Assembly: GCA_018375675.1 (NCBI GenBank) | Contig: JAHACW010000016.1 | Span: forward strand, 1 to 42,882 | DNA length: 42,882 nt | DNA from: Actinomyces sp. | GTDB lineage: Bacteria > Actinomycetota > Actinomycetes > Actinomycetales > Actinomycetaceae | Direction of reading: 5' to 3' | Shown: in pieces, positions 26,967-35,392 of the stretch | Layout: each line of letters begins with the position of its first letter | Numbering within the stretch: the first letter of the stretch is position 1 | Made by a program: the position numbers and the translations under genes | Notes under the pieces: model-generated | The model's input: the letters and a program-made list of their open reading frames with translations, nothing else | The model's database searches: none | What the model was told of the DNA's origin: nothing

Positions 26967-28418
26967 ATGAATAACCAGATTCGCAAGATCTTCATCATCG
27001 TTCTCCTGATGTTCGCCCTGCTGGGCGTGGGCATCACGAACACGCAGTTCATTTCCGCGTCCTCGCTCAACGCCGACGCTCGCAACCAGCGCACGATCCT
27101 GCATGCGGCCGAAACCGACCGCGGCCCGATCATCGTCGACAAGACGGCGATCGCCTCCTCGGAGCGCGAGGAAGATTCGAAGCGTTACGTGCGCACCTAC
27201 GCCGAGGGGCCGCTGTACGCGCCGGTCACGGGCTACTTCTCGTCGGTGGGCAACGCGTCAACGGGCATCGAGGCCGCCGAGGAGGACGTCCTGGACGGCC
27301 AGTCCCAGACCCTGCTCGGACAGCGCCTGCGCAACCTCCTGACGGGCCAGAACCGCCAGGGCGGAGGCGTCTCCCTCACCCTGAACTCGCAGATGCAGAA
27401 GGCCGCGGCCGAGGCCCTCGGTAACCGCAAGGGTGCCGTCGTGGCCCTGGATGCGCAGACCGGTGCGGTTCTGGCGATGTATTCGTCGCCGACCTTCGAC
27501 CCGAACCAGCTGGCTTCCTCCGACGCCGGCGCGGTGTCCGACGCGTTCTCCGCGCTCTCCTCGGATCCGAACAACCCGCTGCTCAACCGCGCGATTTCCG
27601 AGCGCTACGCCCCCGGCTCGACGTTCAAGATCCTCACGACGATCGCCCTCATCGAAAACAGGATCGCCGACCCGGATATGCACATGCCCTCCCCCGTGTC
27701 GACGACCCTGCCGGGCACGGCCACCGAGGTCTCCAACATCGAGTCCTCCACCTGCGGCGACGGCAACCCGACGCTCACCGAGGCCTTCGCGCGCTCGTGC
27801 AACACGACCTTCGTACTGGCTTCCGAGCAGCTGACGAACCAGCAGCTTCTCGACGTGACGAACCGCTTCGGCTTCGGCCGCGAGTCGCAGATTCCGCAGA
27901 CGGTGACGCCCTCCGTGTTCCCCGCCGACACGGACGCCGCGCAGCTCGCGATGAGCTCGATCGGCCAGTACACGGTCCAGACGACGCCTCTGCAGATGGC
28001 GCAGGTCGCCCAGGCCATCGCGAACGACGGCCAGATGATGACCCCCTACCTCATCGACTCGATCGTGGACGCCGACAACCAGGTGGTGCGCACGAATAGC
28101 CCGACCGACGCCGGTCGACCGATCTCGTCGGAGACGGCCTCGAAGCTGCGCACCATGATGGAATCCGTGGTCTCCCAGCCCTACGGCACCGGCACCACGA
28201 TGGCCCTGCCGAACATTGCGGTGGCCGCCAAGACCGGCACCGCCGAGACCGGCAACGGTGACCGCGCGAACGCCTGGGCCGTCGGTTTTGCGCCCGCGGA
28301 CAGCCCGCGCATCGCTTTCGCCGTCCTCGTCGAGGGCGATGACAACGATCCCACGCCGCACGGCGGAGACGTGGCCGGCCCAATCGCCCGTGCTCTCCTG
28401 GAAGCGGGGCTGCAGTGA
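26967..28418 (+). CDS. pbpA: PbpA: class B penicillin-binding protein
   Basis: 483 residues. It crosslinks peptidoglycan as the transpeptidase partner of the SEDS protein encoded upstream. An N-terminal membrane helix (residues 7-25) precedes a dimerisation domain. The active site is complete: Ser218-Thr-Phe-Lys221, Ser277-Cys-Asn279 and Lys422-Thr-Gly424. The length matches mycobacterial PbpA. The ATG lies 3 bp after the rodA stop; the stop overlaps the pknA GTG (GTGA). Confidence 0.96.
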   Translation: MNNQIRKIFIIVLLMFALLGVGITNTQFISASSLNADARNQRTILHAAETDRGPIIVDKTAIASSEREEDSKRYVRTYAEGPLYAPVTGYFSSVGNASTGIEAAEEDVLDGQSQTLLGQRLRNLLTGQNRQGGGVSLTLNSQMQKAAAEALGNRKGAVVALDAQTGAVLAMYSSPTFDPNQLASSDAGAVSDAFSALSSDPNNPLLNRAISERYAPGSTFKILTTIALIENRIADPDMHMPSPVSTTLPGTATEVSNIESSTCGDGNPTLTEAFARSCNTTFVLASEQLTNQQLLDVTNRFGFGRESQIPQTVTPSVFPADTDAAQLAMSSIGQYTVQTTPLQMAQVAQAIANDGQMMTPYLIDSIVDADNQVVRTNSPTDAGRPISSETASKLRTMMESVVSQPYGTGTTMALPNIAVAAKTGTAETGNGDRANAWAVGFAPADSPRIAFAVLVEGDDNDPTPHGGDVAGPIARALLEAGLQ

Positions 28419-30643
28419 GTACGCCACGCATGACTTCCGGTGCCGGGCGAGTGCTCGGGGGGCGCTACACGCTGCTCACCCCGATCGCCCAGGGCGGCAT
28501 GGGCGAGGTGTGGAAGGCCCGCGACCGCGTCAGCGGCCATATCGTCGCCGCGAAGGTCCTGCGCCCCGAGCTGACGGGCGAGGAGCTGTCGCTGTCCCGC
28601 CTGCGCCTCGAGGCCCGTAACTCGATGTCGATCTCGCACCCGAATATCGCCAACACTCAGGATTCGGGCGAGGAAGACGGCATCGGCTGGATCATCATGG
28701 AGCTCGTCGACGGCTACCCGCTGACGGATTACCTGCGCGGCGGCTCCCGCATTGAGCCCGAGTACCTCATGCCGATCCTCGTTCAGGTCGCGATGGCGCT
28801 GGGCGCTGCCGCGCGCGCGGGCGTCGTGCACCGCGACATCAAGCCCGCGAACATTATTGTTCGCCCTGATGGCATGGTGAAGCTGACGGACTTCGGCATC
28901 TCTCGCGCGAAGGGACAGGTCAACCTGACCGCTGCGGGCATGGTCATGGGCACCGCCCAGTACCTGCCGCCCGAGCAGGCCATGGGCGAGGTCGCCACCC
29001 CCATCGGCGACCTCTACGCCCTCGGCGTCATCGCCTACGAGGCCGCGGCCGGTCGACGCCCGTTCACCGGCGAAACCCAGGTGGACATCGCCTTCGCGCA
29101 CGTCAACGATCCCGTCCCGCCGCTGCCGGACTTCGTGCCCGAGCCCCTGGCCGACGTCATCCTGCACCTGCTGGAGAAGGACCCCGCGAAGCGCCCCGAG
29201 TCCGGATCCGCAGCCGTGCGCGAAATCGCGAGCGCAGCCAAGGCGATGGGCGTCTCCGTGACCCCTCGCCCGCTGCCCCTGCCAAAGGCCGCGCAGCGCC
29301 CCGAAGAGGTGCGCACGCCCGTCCAGCCGTCGGTGCCGATCGTCGCGCCCGTGCGTCACCTGACGCGCCGCACGCTGCCCGACGAGATGCTGCAGCCCCC
29401 CTCGGGCCTCACTCCGAAGGTGCGCGCGACGACGGGCCGTCACGCCAAACTGCCCGTCCTCGACGAAGCGACGACGATCGCCCCCTCCTCGGCCCCAATC
29501 CCGGTCACGGGTCGCCACGGCGCCGTCCCACACATCCTCGACGAGGCCGAGGTTCCCCCGGTCTCTCACCCCGTGACCGCTCCCACGCGGATTCGTCGCC
29601 TGCACCCCGAGACGACCGGCGAGCAGGCGCCCACGGTGTCGGGTGCCGTCCGATCGCTGACCTCGACCGGTCGCCACGCAGCCGTCCCGGCCCCCGCGGC
29701 GGCCCCGCAGGCACCGGTCTCGGCGCCGATCCCGACGCGGACAGCTCCTGCGCAGAAGGCACCTGCACCCGCTGCTCCTGCGCCCGCGCAGGCCACCACC
29801 ACCCGCGCGACCACGGGTTCTATTCCGAGGCACGCGGCTCCCGCTCGCTCCGAGCAGATCCCGCAGCCCAGCGGCGAGACCGCCCAGCGCCCCCAGGCCT
29901 CGGCGCCCGCGCAGCGTTCCGCGCCGATCCCGGCTCCCCCGGCCAGCGCAGCCCCCGCACAAGCAGCAACACCCGTGACTCCTCAGGCAGCAGAGCCGCA
30001 GGATCGACGCGCCGCCCTCGCCGAGCGACTGCGCCAGCGAGAGGCAGCTCGCCAGGCCGAGGACGCGGCCGAGGAGCAGCGCCGCGCAGCCGTCGCCCGC
30101 GAGGAAGAACAGCGCCAGCGCGAGCTTCAAGAAGCCCGCGAACGTCGTGAAGCACGCGAACGCCGCGAGGCCGAAGAAGCCAAGCGTCAGGCAGCCCGCC
30201 AGGCGGCCCCGCGCATTCCCCAGCCCGCCCGCTCCGAGTCACCGCGCCGCGACAAGGCGGCCACGGCCTCGTCGCCGCGCGTGTACGGGACCGTTCCCCA
30301 GCCTCGCGCAGCCACGCCCTCAAAGCGCCAGCGACGCTCGGTCTACGAGCCGCGGCACGAAAAGGCGAAGCGCGGACCGCGCTGGCACGAGCTCGACGCT
30401 CGCAGCGCGCAACGTACCCGCCCGGCGGCCAAAACCGCGTACTCACGCAGCGTCGTCGCACCACCCGTCCCAGCATCCAGGCAGATTATTCGCGCGGTCA
30501 TCGTCGCAATCATCGTGATTGCGCTCATCGCGCTTGCAGCTATTACGATCAAACACATGCTTGGCTCCCTGATACAACCCAGTGCGGGAGCACACATTAT
30601 CGAGGAGGTTAGGACATGGCAGAGCCCATGGCCCACCGTCTAG
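28415..30643 (+). CDS. pknA: PknA-position Ser/Thr kinase with a long low-complexity tail
   Basis: 742 residues. Residues about 17-275 are a Hanks-type kinase: Gly-rich loop IAQGGMGEV, Lys47, HRDIKPANI with Asp141, and DFG at Asp159. Residues about 285-540 are a Pro/Ala/Thr-rich linker with recurring TGRHA blocks, followed by an Arg/Glu/Ala-rich helical stretch (about 530-600) likely to be coiled coil, then a basic segment. One membrane helix lies near the C-terminus (QIIRAVIVAIIVIALIALAA), with almost nothing beyond it, so there is no sensor domain. Mycobacterial PknA is about 430 residues. A dispersed-motif variant (30260-30273) encodes ATASS. The GTG start overlaps pbpA; an ATG at 28430 is possible. 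Confidence 0.92.
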   Translation: MSTPRMTSGAGRVLGGRYTLLTPIAQGGMGEVWKARDRVSGHIVAAKVLRPELTGEELSLSRLRLEARNSMSISHPNIANTQDSGEEDGIGWIIMELVDGYPLTDYLRGGSRIEPEYLMPILVQVAMALGAAARAGVVHRDIKPANIIVRPDGMVKLTDFGISRAKGQVNLTAAGMVMGTAQYLPPEQAMGEVATPIGDLYALGVIAYEAAAGRRPFTGETQVDIAFAHVNDPVPPLPDFVPEPLADVILHLLEKDPAKRPESGSAAVREIASAAKAMGVSVTPRPLPLPKAAQRPEEVRTPVQPSVPIVAPVRHLTRRTLPDEMLQPPSGLTPKVRATTGRHAKLPVLDEATTIAPSSAPIPVTGRHGAVPHILDEAEVPPVSHPVTAPTRIRRLHPETTGEQAPTVSGAVRSLTSTGRHAAVPAPAAAPQAPVSAPIPTRTAPAQKAPAPAAPAPAQATTTRATTGSIPRHAAPARSEQIPQPSGETAQRPQASAPAQRSAPIPAPPASAAPAQAATPVTPQAAEPQDRRAALAERLRQREAARQAEDAAEEQRRAAVAREEEQRQRELQEARERREARERREAEEAKRQAARQAAPRIPQPARSESPRRDKAATASSPRVYGTVPQPRAATPSKRQRRSVYEPRHEKAKRGPRWHELDARSAQRTRPAAKTAYSRSVVAPPVPASRQIIRAVIVAIIVIALIALAAITIKHMLGSLIQPSAGAHIIEEVRTWQSPWPTV

Positions 30644-32643
30644 CAGGCCGATACGAGGTCCGCTCGCTCATCGGGCGAGGCGGAATGGCCGAAGTCCACC
30701 TGGGCTTCGACACTCGCCTATCGCGCGTCGTAGCAATCAAGATGCTGCGCCGCGATCTGGCGCAGGACTCGATCTTCCAGGCGCGCTTCCGTCGCGAAGC
30801 ACAGTCGGCAGCATCGCTGAATCACCCGAACATCGTCGCCGTGTACGACACGGGCGAGGAGATCATCGAGGATGCGACCGGCCGTTCGATCGCAGTGCCC
30901 TACATCGTCATGGAGTACGTTGAGGGGCACACGGTCAAGGACCTGATCTCCGACGGCACGGCCGTTCCGATCAACGAGGCCATCGAGATCGTGTCGGGCG
31001 TCCTGTCCGCCCTCCAGTACTCGCACGCGAACCACCTGGTGCACCGCGACATCAAGCCCGGCAACATCATGCTGACGTCGGACGGCAAGGTCAAGGTCAT
31101 GGACTTTGGCATCGCGCGCGCCCTCACGGACTCGCAGGCCACCATGACGCAGACGAACGCCGTCGTGGGCACCGCCCAGTACCTTTCCCCCGAGCAGGCT
31201 CGCGGCGAGGCCGTTGATGCTCGCTCCGACCTGTACTCGACCGGCGTCGTCCTCTTCGAGCTCCTGACGGGCCGCCCGCCCTTCAAGGGCGACTCGGCCG
31301 TGGCCGTCGCCTACCAGCACGTCGAGCAGATCCCGCCCACACCCTCGTCGATCCTGTCCGACATCCCGGACTCGCTCGACCGCGTGGTGCTGAAGGCCCT
31401 GGCGAAGAACCGCGAGGACCGCTACCCGAGCGCCGCGGCAATGCTCGCGGACCTGCAGCGCGTGGCCCGAGGCCTCGACGTGGGCGCGCCGCCCGCCGAC
31501 TCGTGGGCGACCGAGGTCCTGCCCGCCGCCGGCATGGCATCCGCACGCACCGCTGCGACCACGCCGATGGCGGCTATCCCCAGCCATGCACCCGCCGCGG
31601 CGATGGCCGCGACCTCCACGTCGCTGCCCGCGGTTGCCACCGAGGACACCGCGAACGAGGCTGCCAAGGCCCGCAAGCGCCGCACGGCGATCATCGCGAC
31701 CGTGTTGCTCATCGCCCTGCTGCTGATTGGCGGCTCGGTGTGGGCCCTCACGCGCGGCGCCGCCGAGCCCGAGTCGATCGCGGTTCCCAACGTCGTCGGC
31801 CTGACGCAGGCCGAGGCAAAGACCCAGATTGAGCAGGCTGGCTTCACGTGGGAGCTCAACCCCGACAAGGTCGCCTCCGACACCGTCGCTGAGGGCTCCG
31901 TGGCCTCCACCGACCCCGCTGCGGGCACGCAGGCCGAGAAGGGCGCGACCGTCCGCGTCACCATCTCCTCCGGCCCCGATTCGGTGACTCTGCCGGACAA
32001 CCTGGTCGGCATGAGCCCCGACGACGCCCGTAAGGCGATTGAGGCCCTGGGCCTGAAGTGGGAGCTCGACTCCAGCAAGGTCGCCTCCGACACCGTCCCC
32101 GAGGGTAAGGTCGCACAGACCAACCCCTCCCCCGGTTCCAAGGTGAAGGCCGGCCAGACGATCCGCGCCTACCTGTCCTCCGGTTCGGATCAGGTGGACG
32201 TGCCCGACCTGTCGGGCATGACCCAGGACCAGGCTCGCAGCACCCTCAAGGGCGTCGGCCTGGAGCTGGGCAACGTGACGAGCGTTGACTCCGAGAAGGA
32301 GAAGGACCGTATCGTCGAGCAGGATCCCGCGACCGGCACGAAGGTGAAGAAGGGCACCGCCATTGGCGTGTCCATCTCGAGCGGCAAGGCCGCGCAGGTG
32401 GAGATTCCCACCGTCGTCGGCATGGGCCGTGAAGACGCCGAGGCACAGCTCAAGGCCCTGGGCCTGACCGTCACCGTCGAAGAGGTCGCAGGCAACCAGC
32501 CCGCAGGCCAGGTCCTCTCCGTCGAGCCCGGTGAGGGTTCGAAGGTGGACAAGAATTCGACCGTGAAGCTGAAGGTGTCGAAGGGCGGCCAGAACGGAAA
32601 CAACGGCGGCAACAACGGCAACAATAACGGGAACGGCCACTGA
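30616..32643 (+). CDS. pknB: PknB: PASTA-domain Ser/Thr kinase
   Basis: 675 residues. The kinase domain (about 12-275) has Lys42, HRDIKPGNI with Asp145 and DFG at Asp163, and a TMTQTNAVVGTAQYLSPEQA activation loop. An Ala-rich juxtamembrane segment leads to one membrane helix (about 358-378). Outside are four PASTA domains (about 390-455, 456-525, 526-592, 593-660), which bind muropeptides and lipid II, then an Asn/Gly-rich tail of about 18 residues. It senses cell-wall state and phosphorylates division and wall-synthesis proteins. The ATG has GGAGG 7 nt upstream and lies 28 bp inside pknA. Last gene of the operon. Confidence 0.97.
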   Translation: MAEPMAHRLAGRYEVRSLIGRGGMAEVHLGFDTRLSRVVAIKMLRRDLAQDSIFQARFRREAQSAASLNHPNIVAVYDTGEEIIEDATGRSIAVPYIVMEYVEGHTVKDLISDGTAVPINEAIEIVSGVLSALQYSHANHLVHRDIKPGNIMLTSDGKVKVMDFGIARALTDSQATMTQTNAVVGTAQYLSPEQARGEAVDARSDLYSTGVVLFELLTGRPPFKGDSAVAVAYQHVEQIPPTPSSILSDIPDSLDRVVLKALAKNREDRYPSAAAMLADLQRVARGLDVGAPPADSWATEVLPAAGMASARTAATTPMAAIPSHAPAAAMAATSTSLPAVATEDTANEAAKARKRRTAIIATVLLIALLLIGGSVWALTRGAAEPESIAVPNVVGLTQAEAKTQIEQAGFTWELNPDKVASDTVAEGSVASTDPAAGTQAEKGATVRVTISSGPDSVTLPDNLVGMSPDDARKAIEALGLKWELDSSKVASDTVPEGKVAQTNPSPGSKVKAGQTIRAYLSSGSDQVDVPDLSGMTQDQARSTLKGVGLELGNVTSVDSEKEKDRIVEQDPATGTKVKKGTAIGVSISSGKAAQVEIPTVVGMGREDAEAQLKALGLTVTVEEVAGNQPAGQVLSVEPGEGSKVDKNSTVKLKVSKGGQNGNNGGNNGNNNGNGH

Positions 32644-32699
32644 GTGAGCCCCGGGCCGCGTCGCGGTAGTACCGCTTCGTAGTTGTTCCCGTTGATCAC

Positions 32700-32743
32700 T
32701 GAGGCCCGCGCCTGCGAGGAGAAATCCTGCGGCGCGGGCCTCA
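32700..32743 (+). terminator. Hairpin terminator after pknB
   Basis: TGAGGCCCGCGCC (32700-32712) is perfectly complementary to 32731-32743, with a partly paired 18-nt interior. It ends the fhaA-pknB operon 57 bp after the pknB stop. No T tract follows. Confidence 0.78.
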
Positions 32744-32746
32744 CTG

Positions 32747-32826
32747 TATGTGCGGGGGCGCGGGGCATGTGCGGGGGCGCAGGGCATGTGCGGGGGCGCG
32801 CGGGCATGTGCGGGGGCGCGCGGGCA
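32747..32826. repeat. G-rich tandem repeats, four units of 19-20 bp
   Basis: ATGTGCGGGGGCGC recurs four times in the same orientation at 32748, 32766, 32785 and 32805 (approximate starts), with intervals of about 19, 19 and 20 bp. Each unit holds a run of five G, so the array has the composition for G-quadruplex formation on the plus strand. Confidence 0.8.
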
Positions 32827-32988
32827 GCCTTGACAACGCACAGCTAGCAGGGACCGGTGCGCCCGCCTCTTCACGGTGGAAGCGTGTCCTCCACAACGCA
32901 CGCCTGCCAGATAACCAGCTCTGTTGGCAGGTGCTGTGCTGCGAGGCTGTCTAGAAACCAGACCCTCGAGAAAACAGATCCCTGACGC

Positions 32989-33085
32989 GGATAGGTTATG
33001 ACGATGTGGATAGGTTATCGGCATCCGGATAGGTTAATAAGCTATCCGCATGCTCATAACCTATCCGGATGCTCGCAACCTATCC
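32989..33085. repeat. Array A2: 3 direct + 3 inverted units, 19-bp period
   Basis: GGATAGGTTA starts at 32989, 33008 and 33027; inverted TATCC ends at 33047, 33066 and 33085. All intervals are 19 bp and the total is 97 bp, as in A1. The centre pairs as GGATAG with CTATCC. Spacers differ from A1 while unit cores are conserved. Confidence 0.9.
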
Positions 33086-33161
33086 GCGTGCGCGCACCCA
33101 CAAGCACATCTGCGGCACCGTAGCTGACACGCCCACCTGCATTCACAACGCGCTGCACCAT

Positions 33162-33246
33162 TTAGGGAGCATTGCACCAATTAGGGAGCATTGCACCAGC
33201 TCGGAAGGGGTGTCATACTCCCGAAGTGGTGTAACACCACAAAGGA
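33162..33246. repeat. Array B2: 19-bp-period dyad array
   Basis: TTAGGGAGCATTGCACC starts at 33162 and 33181, with a degenerate third unit CTCGGAAG at 33200. Inverted GGTGT units follow at 33209 and 33228. All intervals are 19 bp. Compared with B1, TTACACC has become TTGCACC in both direct units. Confidence 0.82.
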
Positions 33247-33495
33247 ACAAGAACTTTCGCGGCCACGCCATAAGAAACTCGCATCAAACGGGGTTTTTGC
33301 ACGACACGAACCTCCGACACGCCGGCGACGCGCGCTCCCAGGACCTCATGTAGTGCAAACCCCCACTGCCCCCAGTTGATGCTGCTGCAACGCGCCAGCC
33401 AGATCACCACGCGGTGCACACTCGCACTGCAGGTCGCTACTGAAGCCGACGGAAGAGCGCGAATATCAGGAGACTGGGTTGCATCCCCTGGAAAC

Positions 33496-33594
33496 TGGAT
33501 AGGAAACGACAATCTGGATAGGTTATGGCGTTCTGGATAGGAAAATAACCTATCCAGAAGAGCAGTTCCTATCCAGAACAGAACGTCCTATCCA
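33496..33594. repeat. Array C2: 3 direct + 3 inverted units, 19-bp period
   Basis: TGGATAGG starts at 33496, 33515 and 33534; inverted TATCCA ends at 33556, 33575 and 33594. The total is 99 bp, as in C1. The centre is a perfect 11-bp stem TTCTGGATAGG / CCTATCCAGAA with an AAAATAA loop. It ends 37 bp before the pabA stop. Confidence 0.9.
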
Positions 33595-33630
33595 GAACAC
33601 GCAGCCACGCTCAACGCAACCCCGCGGAAC

Positions 33631-34269
33631 CTACAGCTTGAAACGCTCCGCAACGACGGGCTTCAGGGACACGGCCCGCTCACGCGCGTCGGCGTCGCCG
33701 CAGGCGGCCAGCCAGTTGGCGAACATGAGGTGCCCGGACTGGGTCATGACGGACTCGGGGTGGAACTGGACGCCCTCGAGGGGCAGGGAGCGGTGGCGCA
33801 CGCCCATGATGATGCCGGACTCGGTGGTCGCGGAGACCTCGAGTTCGTCGGGCATGGTCGCGGGGTCGATCGTCAGCGAATGGTAGCGGGTGACGGTCAG
33901 CGGCGAAGGCACGCCCTCGAAGACGCCGCGCCCGTCATGCGTGATGACGGAGGTCTTGCCGTGCATGAGCTCGGGCGCATGCCCGACGGTCGCGCCGAAA
34001 AGCTCACCGAGGGCCTGGTGCCCCAGGCACACGCCCAGCATCGGGATGCCACGTTCGGCGCAGTCGGCGATGGTCTGCAGTGAGGCGCCGGCGCTCTTGG
34101 GGTCGCCGGGTCCAGGGGAGATGAGGACGCCGTCGTAGCCGGCCTCGAACCAGGCGGGATCCACAACGTCGTTGCGCACAACATCCACGGTCGCACCCAG
34201 GTGGCGCAGGTAGCCCACGATCGTGAAGACGAACGAGTCGTAGTTGTCGACGCAGAGGATTCGTGCCAT
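33631..34269 (-). CDS. pabA: Glutamine amidotransferase subunit of anthranilate/aminodeoxychorismate synthase
   Basis: 212 residues, class I glutamine amidotransferase. It releases ammonia from glutamine for a chorismate-using partner in folate or tryptophan synthesis. The triad is Cys81 (GVCLGHQ), His170 and Glu172 (FHPESV); the N-terminal VDNYDSF and SPGPGDP are the TrpG/PabA signatures. The gene at this position in actinobacteria is annotated trpG but sits away from the trp operon, so a PabA role is likelier. The ATG at 34269 has AAAGGA upstream. It is transcribed towards pknB. Confidence 0.93.
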   Translation of the reverse strand: MARILCVDNYDSFVFTIVGYLRHLGATVDVVRNDVVDPAWFEAGYDGVLISPGPGDPKSAGASLQTIADCAERGIPMLGVCLGHQALGELFGATVGHAPELMHGKTSVITHDGRGVFEGVPSPLTVTRYHSLTIDPATMPDELEVSATTESGIIMGVRHRSLPLEGVQFHPESVMTQSGHLMFANWLAACGDADARERAVSLKPVVAERFKL

Positions 34270-34412
34270 CGCGGGTCCTTTCATGTACGAGGCCGTGGCC
34301 CCTTCTCCGGCATCCATCGTAGGGCGCTCCCCTAGTGGGCGCGCGGGCGCTGTCCGCTCTCCGGGCGCGCGGGCGCGTGCGGAGAAGCCCGGCCCACGGA
34401 CGTGGATACGAC

Positions 34413-34438
34413 ACGAGGCCGGGTCTCCCCGGCCTCGT
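34413..34438 (-). terminator. Hairpin terminator after the sortase operon, made of the dispersed motif
   Basis: ACGAGGCCGGG (34413-34423) pairs perfectly with CCCGGCCTCGT (34428-34438) around TCTC. Both arms are copies of the dispersed motif. It lies 27 bp beyond the stop of the 51-residue gene and upstream of pabA. Confidence 0.82.
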
Positions 34439-34464
34439 CCCATCCTCAAGCGAGCGGCTCAGGC

Positions 34465-34620
34465 TCAGCCGACGGAGGACTGTCCCAGTTCCAGGTAGGA
34501 CTGGACCCAGGGGTAGACCCAGGTGAACAGGGCGGCGATGGCCGCGCCGATGAGGGCGAGGGATTCAATGACTTTGAACCAGGTGGGGCCGGGCAGGTGG
34601 CGGAAGATCCATGCGTACAT
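34465..34620 (-). CDS. Small membrane protein, 51 residues
   Basis: A short gene encoding MYAWIFRHLPGPTWFKVIES, followed by one hydrophobic helix (about residues 21-39) and the tail SYLELGQSSVG. A RHLPGP motif precedes the helix, which would lie N-in/C-out or the reverse. AAGGA precedes the ATG by about 5 nt, and the start is 10 bp after the sortase stop, so it belongs to the DUF881-sortase operon. The position between sortase and pabA suggests a role linked to the sortase or division proteins; this is inference. No family recognised. Confidence 0.78.
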   Translation of the reverse strand: MYAWIFRHLPGPTWFKVIESLALIGAAIAALFTWVYPWVQSYLELGQSSVG

Positions 34621-34630
34621 GTGGGGTCCT

Positions 34631-35392
34631 TCAGTTCGTGGGTTCGTCGACGAGTTCGGCGGGGACGCCCGTGTCCTTGGGGGTCCAGGATTCGAACTTG
34701 AGGTGGACGATGTAGCGCTGCCAGTTGCCGTATTCGGGGTGGCAGGTGGTCATGGTCATCCAGCGTTCGGTGGGGGTTTCGGACCAGGAGACATCGTCGA
34801 TGACGGGGGCGACGACGCGCATCTGCGTGGGGTCGGTCGCGTCGATGATCTCGGAGGAGACCATGGAGTAGACGAGGTAGTGGTCGTCGACTTCCACGAC
34901 GACCTTGTCGCCCTGGGTGAGGCGGTCGATCCAGCGGAAGTTGTTGCCGTAGGTGCGGCGGTGGCCGGCGATGGAGAAGTTTCCGACACCGCCGGGCTGG
35001 GTCGTCATGTCGTAGTGGCCGGCCCATCCCTGGTCGAGGACGTAGGAGGTGGTGCCTTCGGCGAGGGGGATCTTCATCCAGTCCCAGGTGGGCACGTGCA
35101 CGAGGCCGTAGACCTCGCCGTCGCCGACTTCGCGCGTGAACTCGGGCGGGTCGTCGGTGCGGACTTCGCCGAGGGTGCGCTTGGAGGGCTGGTGCTCTTC
35201 TTCGTACGAGGCGATGGTCTGGGAGACCTGTCCGGCGACCTCGTAGGTCGTCCAGTAGAGCTGCCAGACGGAGAAGAGGCCGACGATGATGGCGAAGGTG
35301 ATGAGCAGTTCGCCGACGACACCGACGATGTTCCAGAAGATGTTGGAGCGCTTCTTCTTAGCCGGCGTGGTCGGGGCGACGTGTTCACCCAT
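34631..35392 (-). CDS. Class E sortase
   Basis: 253 residues. A cytoplasmic N-terminus and one membrane helix (about residues 22-42) precede the extracytoplasmic catalytic domain. His144 (IAGHRRTYG), Cys217 (TTCHPEYG) and Arg226 form the active site. Class E sortases of high-GC Gram-positives are housekeeping enzymes that attach proteins with LAxTG-like signals to the wall; the LPKAG protein in this window may be a substrate of this or another sortase. The gene overlaps the DUF881 gene by 8 bp. This sortase is a regular member of the oriC-proximal cluster in actinobacteria. Confidence 0.93.
   Translation of the reverse strand: MGEHVAPTTPAKKKRSNIFWNIVGVVGELLITFAIIVGLFSVWQLYWTTYEVAGQVSQTIASYEEEHQPSKRTLGEVRTDDPPEFTREVGDGEVYGLVHVPTWDWMKIPLAEGTTSYVLDQGWAGHYDMTTQPGGVGNFSIAGHRRTYGNNFRWIDRLTQGDKVVVEVDDHYLVYSMVSSEIIDATDPTQMRVVAPVIDDVSWSETPTERWMTMTTCHPEYGNWQRYIVHLKFESWTPKDTGVPAELVDEPTN

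Larger units (their letters stand above)
32644..33630. other. Repeat island 3: non-coding region of about 1 kb
   Basis: No gene is supported. In order it holds a hairpin after pknB (32700-32743), G-rich tandem repeats (32747-32826), a 7-11-bp imperfect stem around 32898-32937 (CCTGCCA/TGGCAGG), and arrays A2 (32989-33085), B2 (33162-33246) and C2 (33496-33594). The A-B-C order is that of island 1. The stretch 33250-33490 shows nothing clear. Confidence 0.8.

Noticed and set aside
33631..34449. Longer amidotransferase start at 34449
   Set aside because: The extension would cross the terminator at 34413-34438; the family N-terminus and a ribosome site support 34269.
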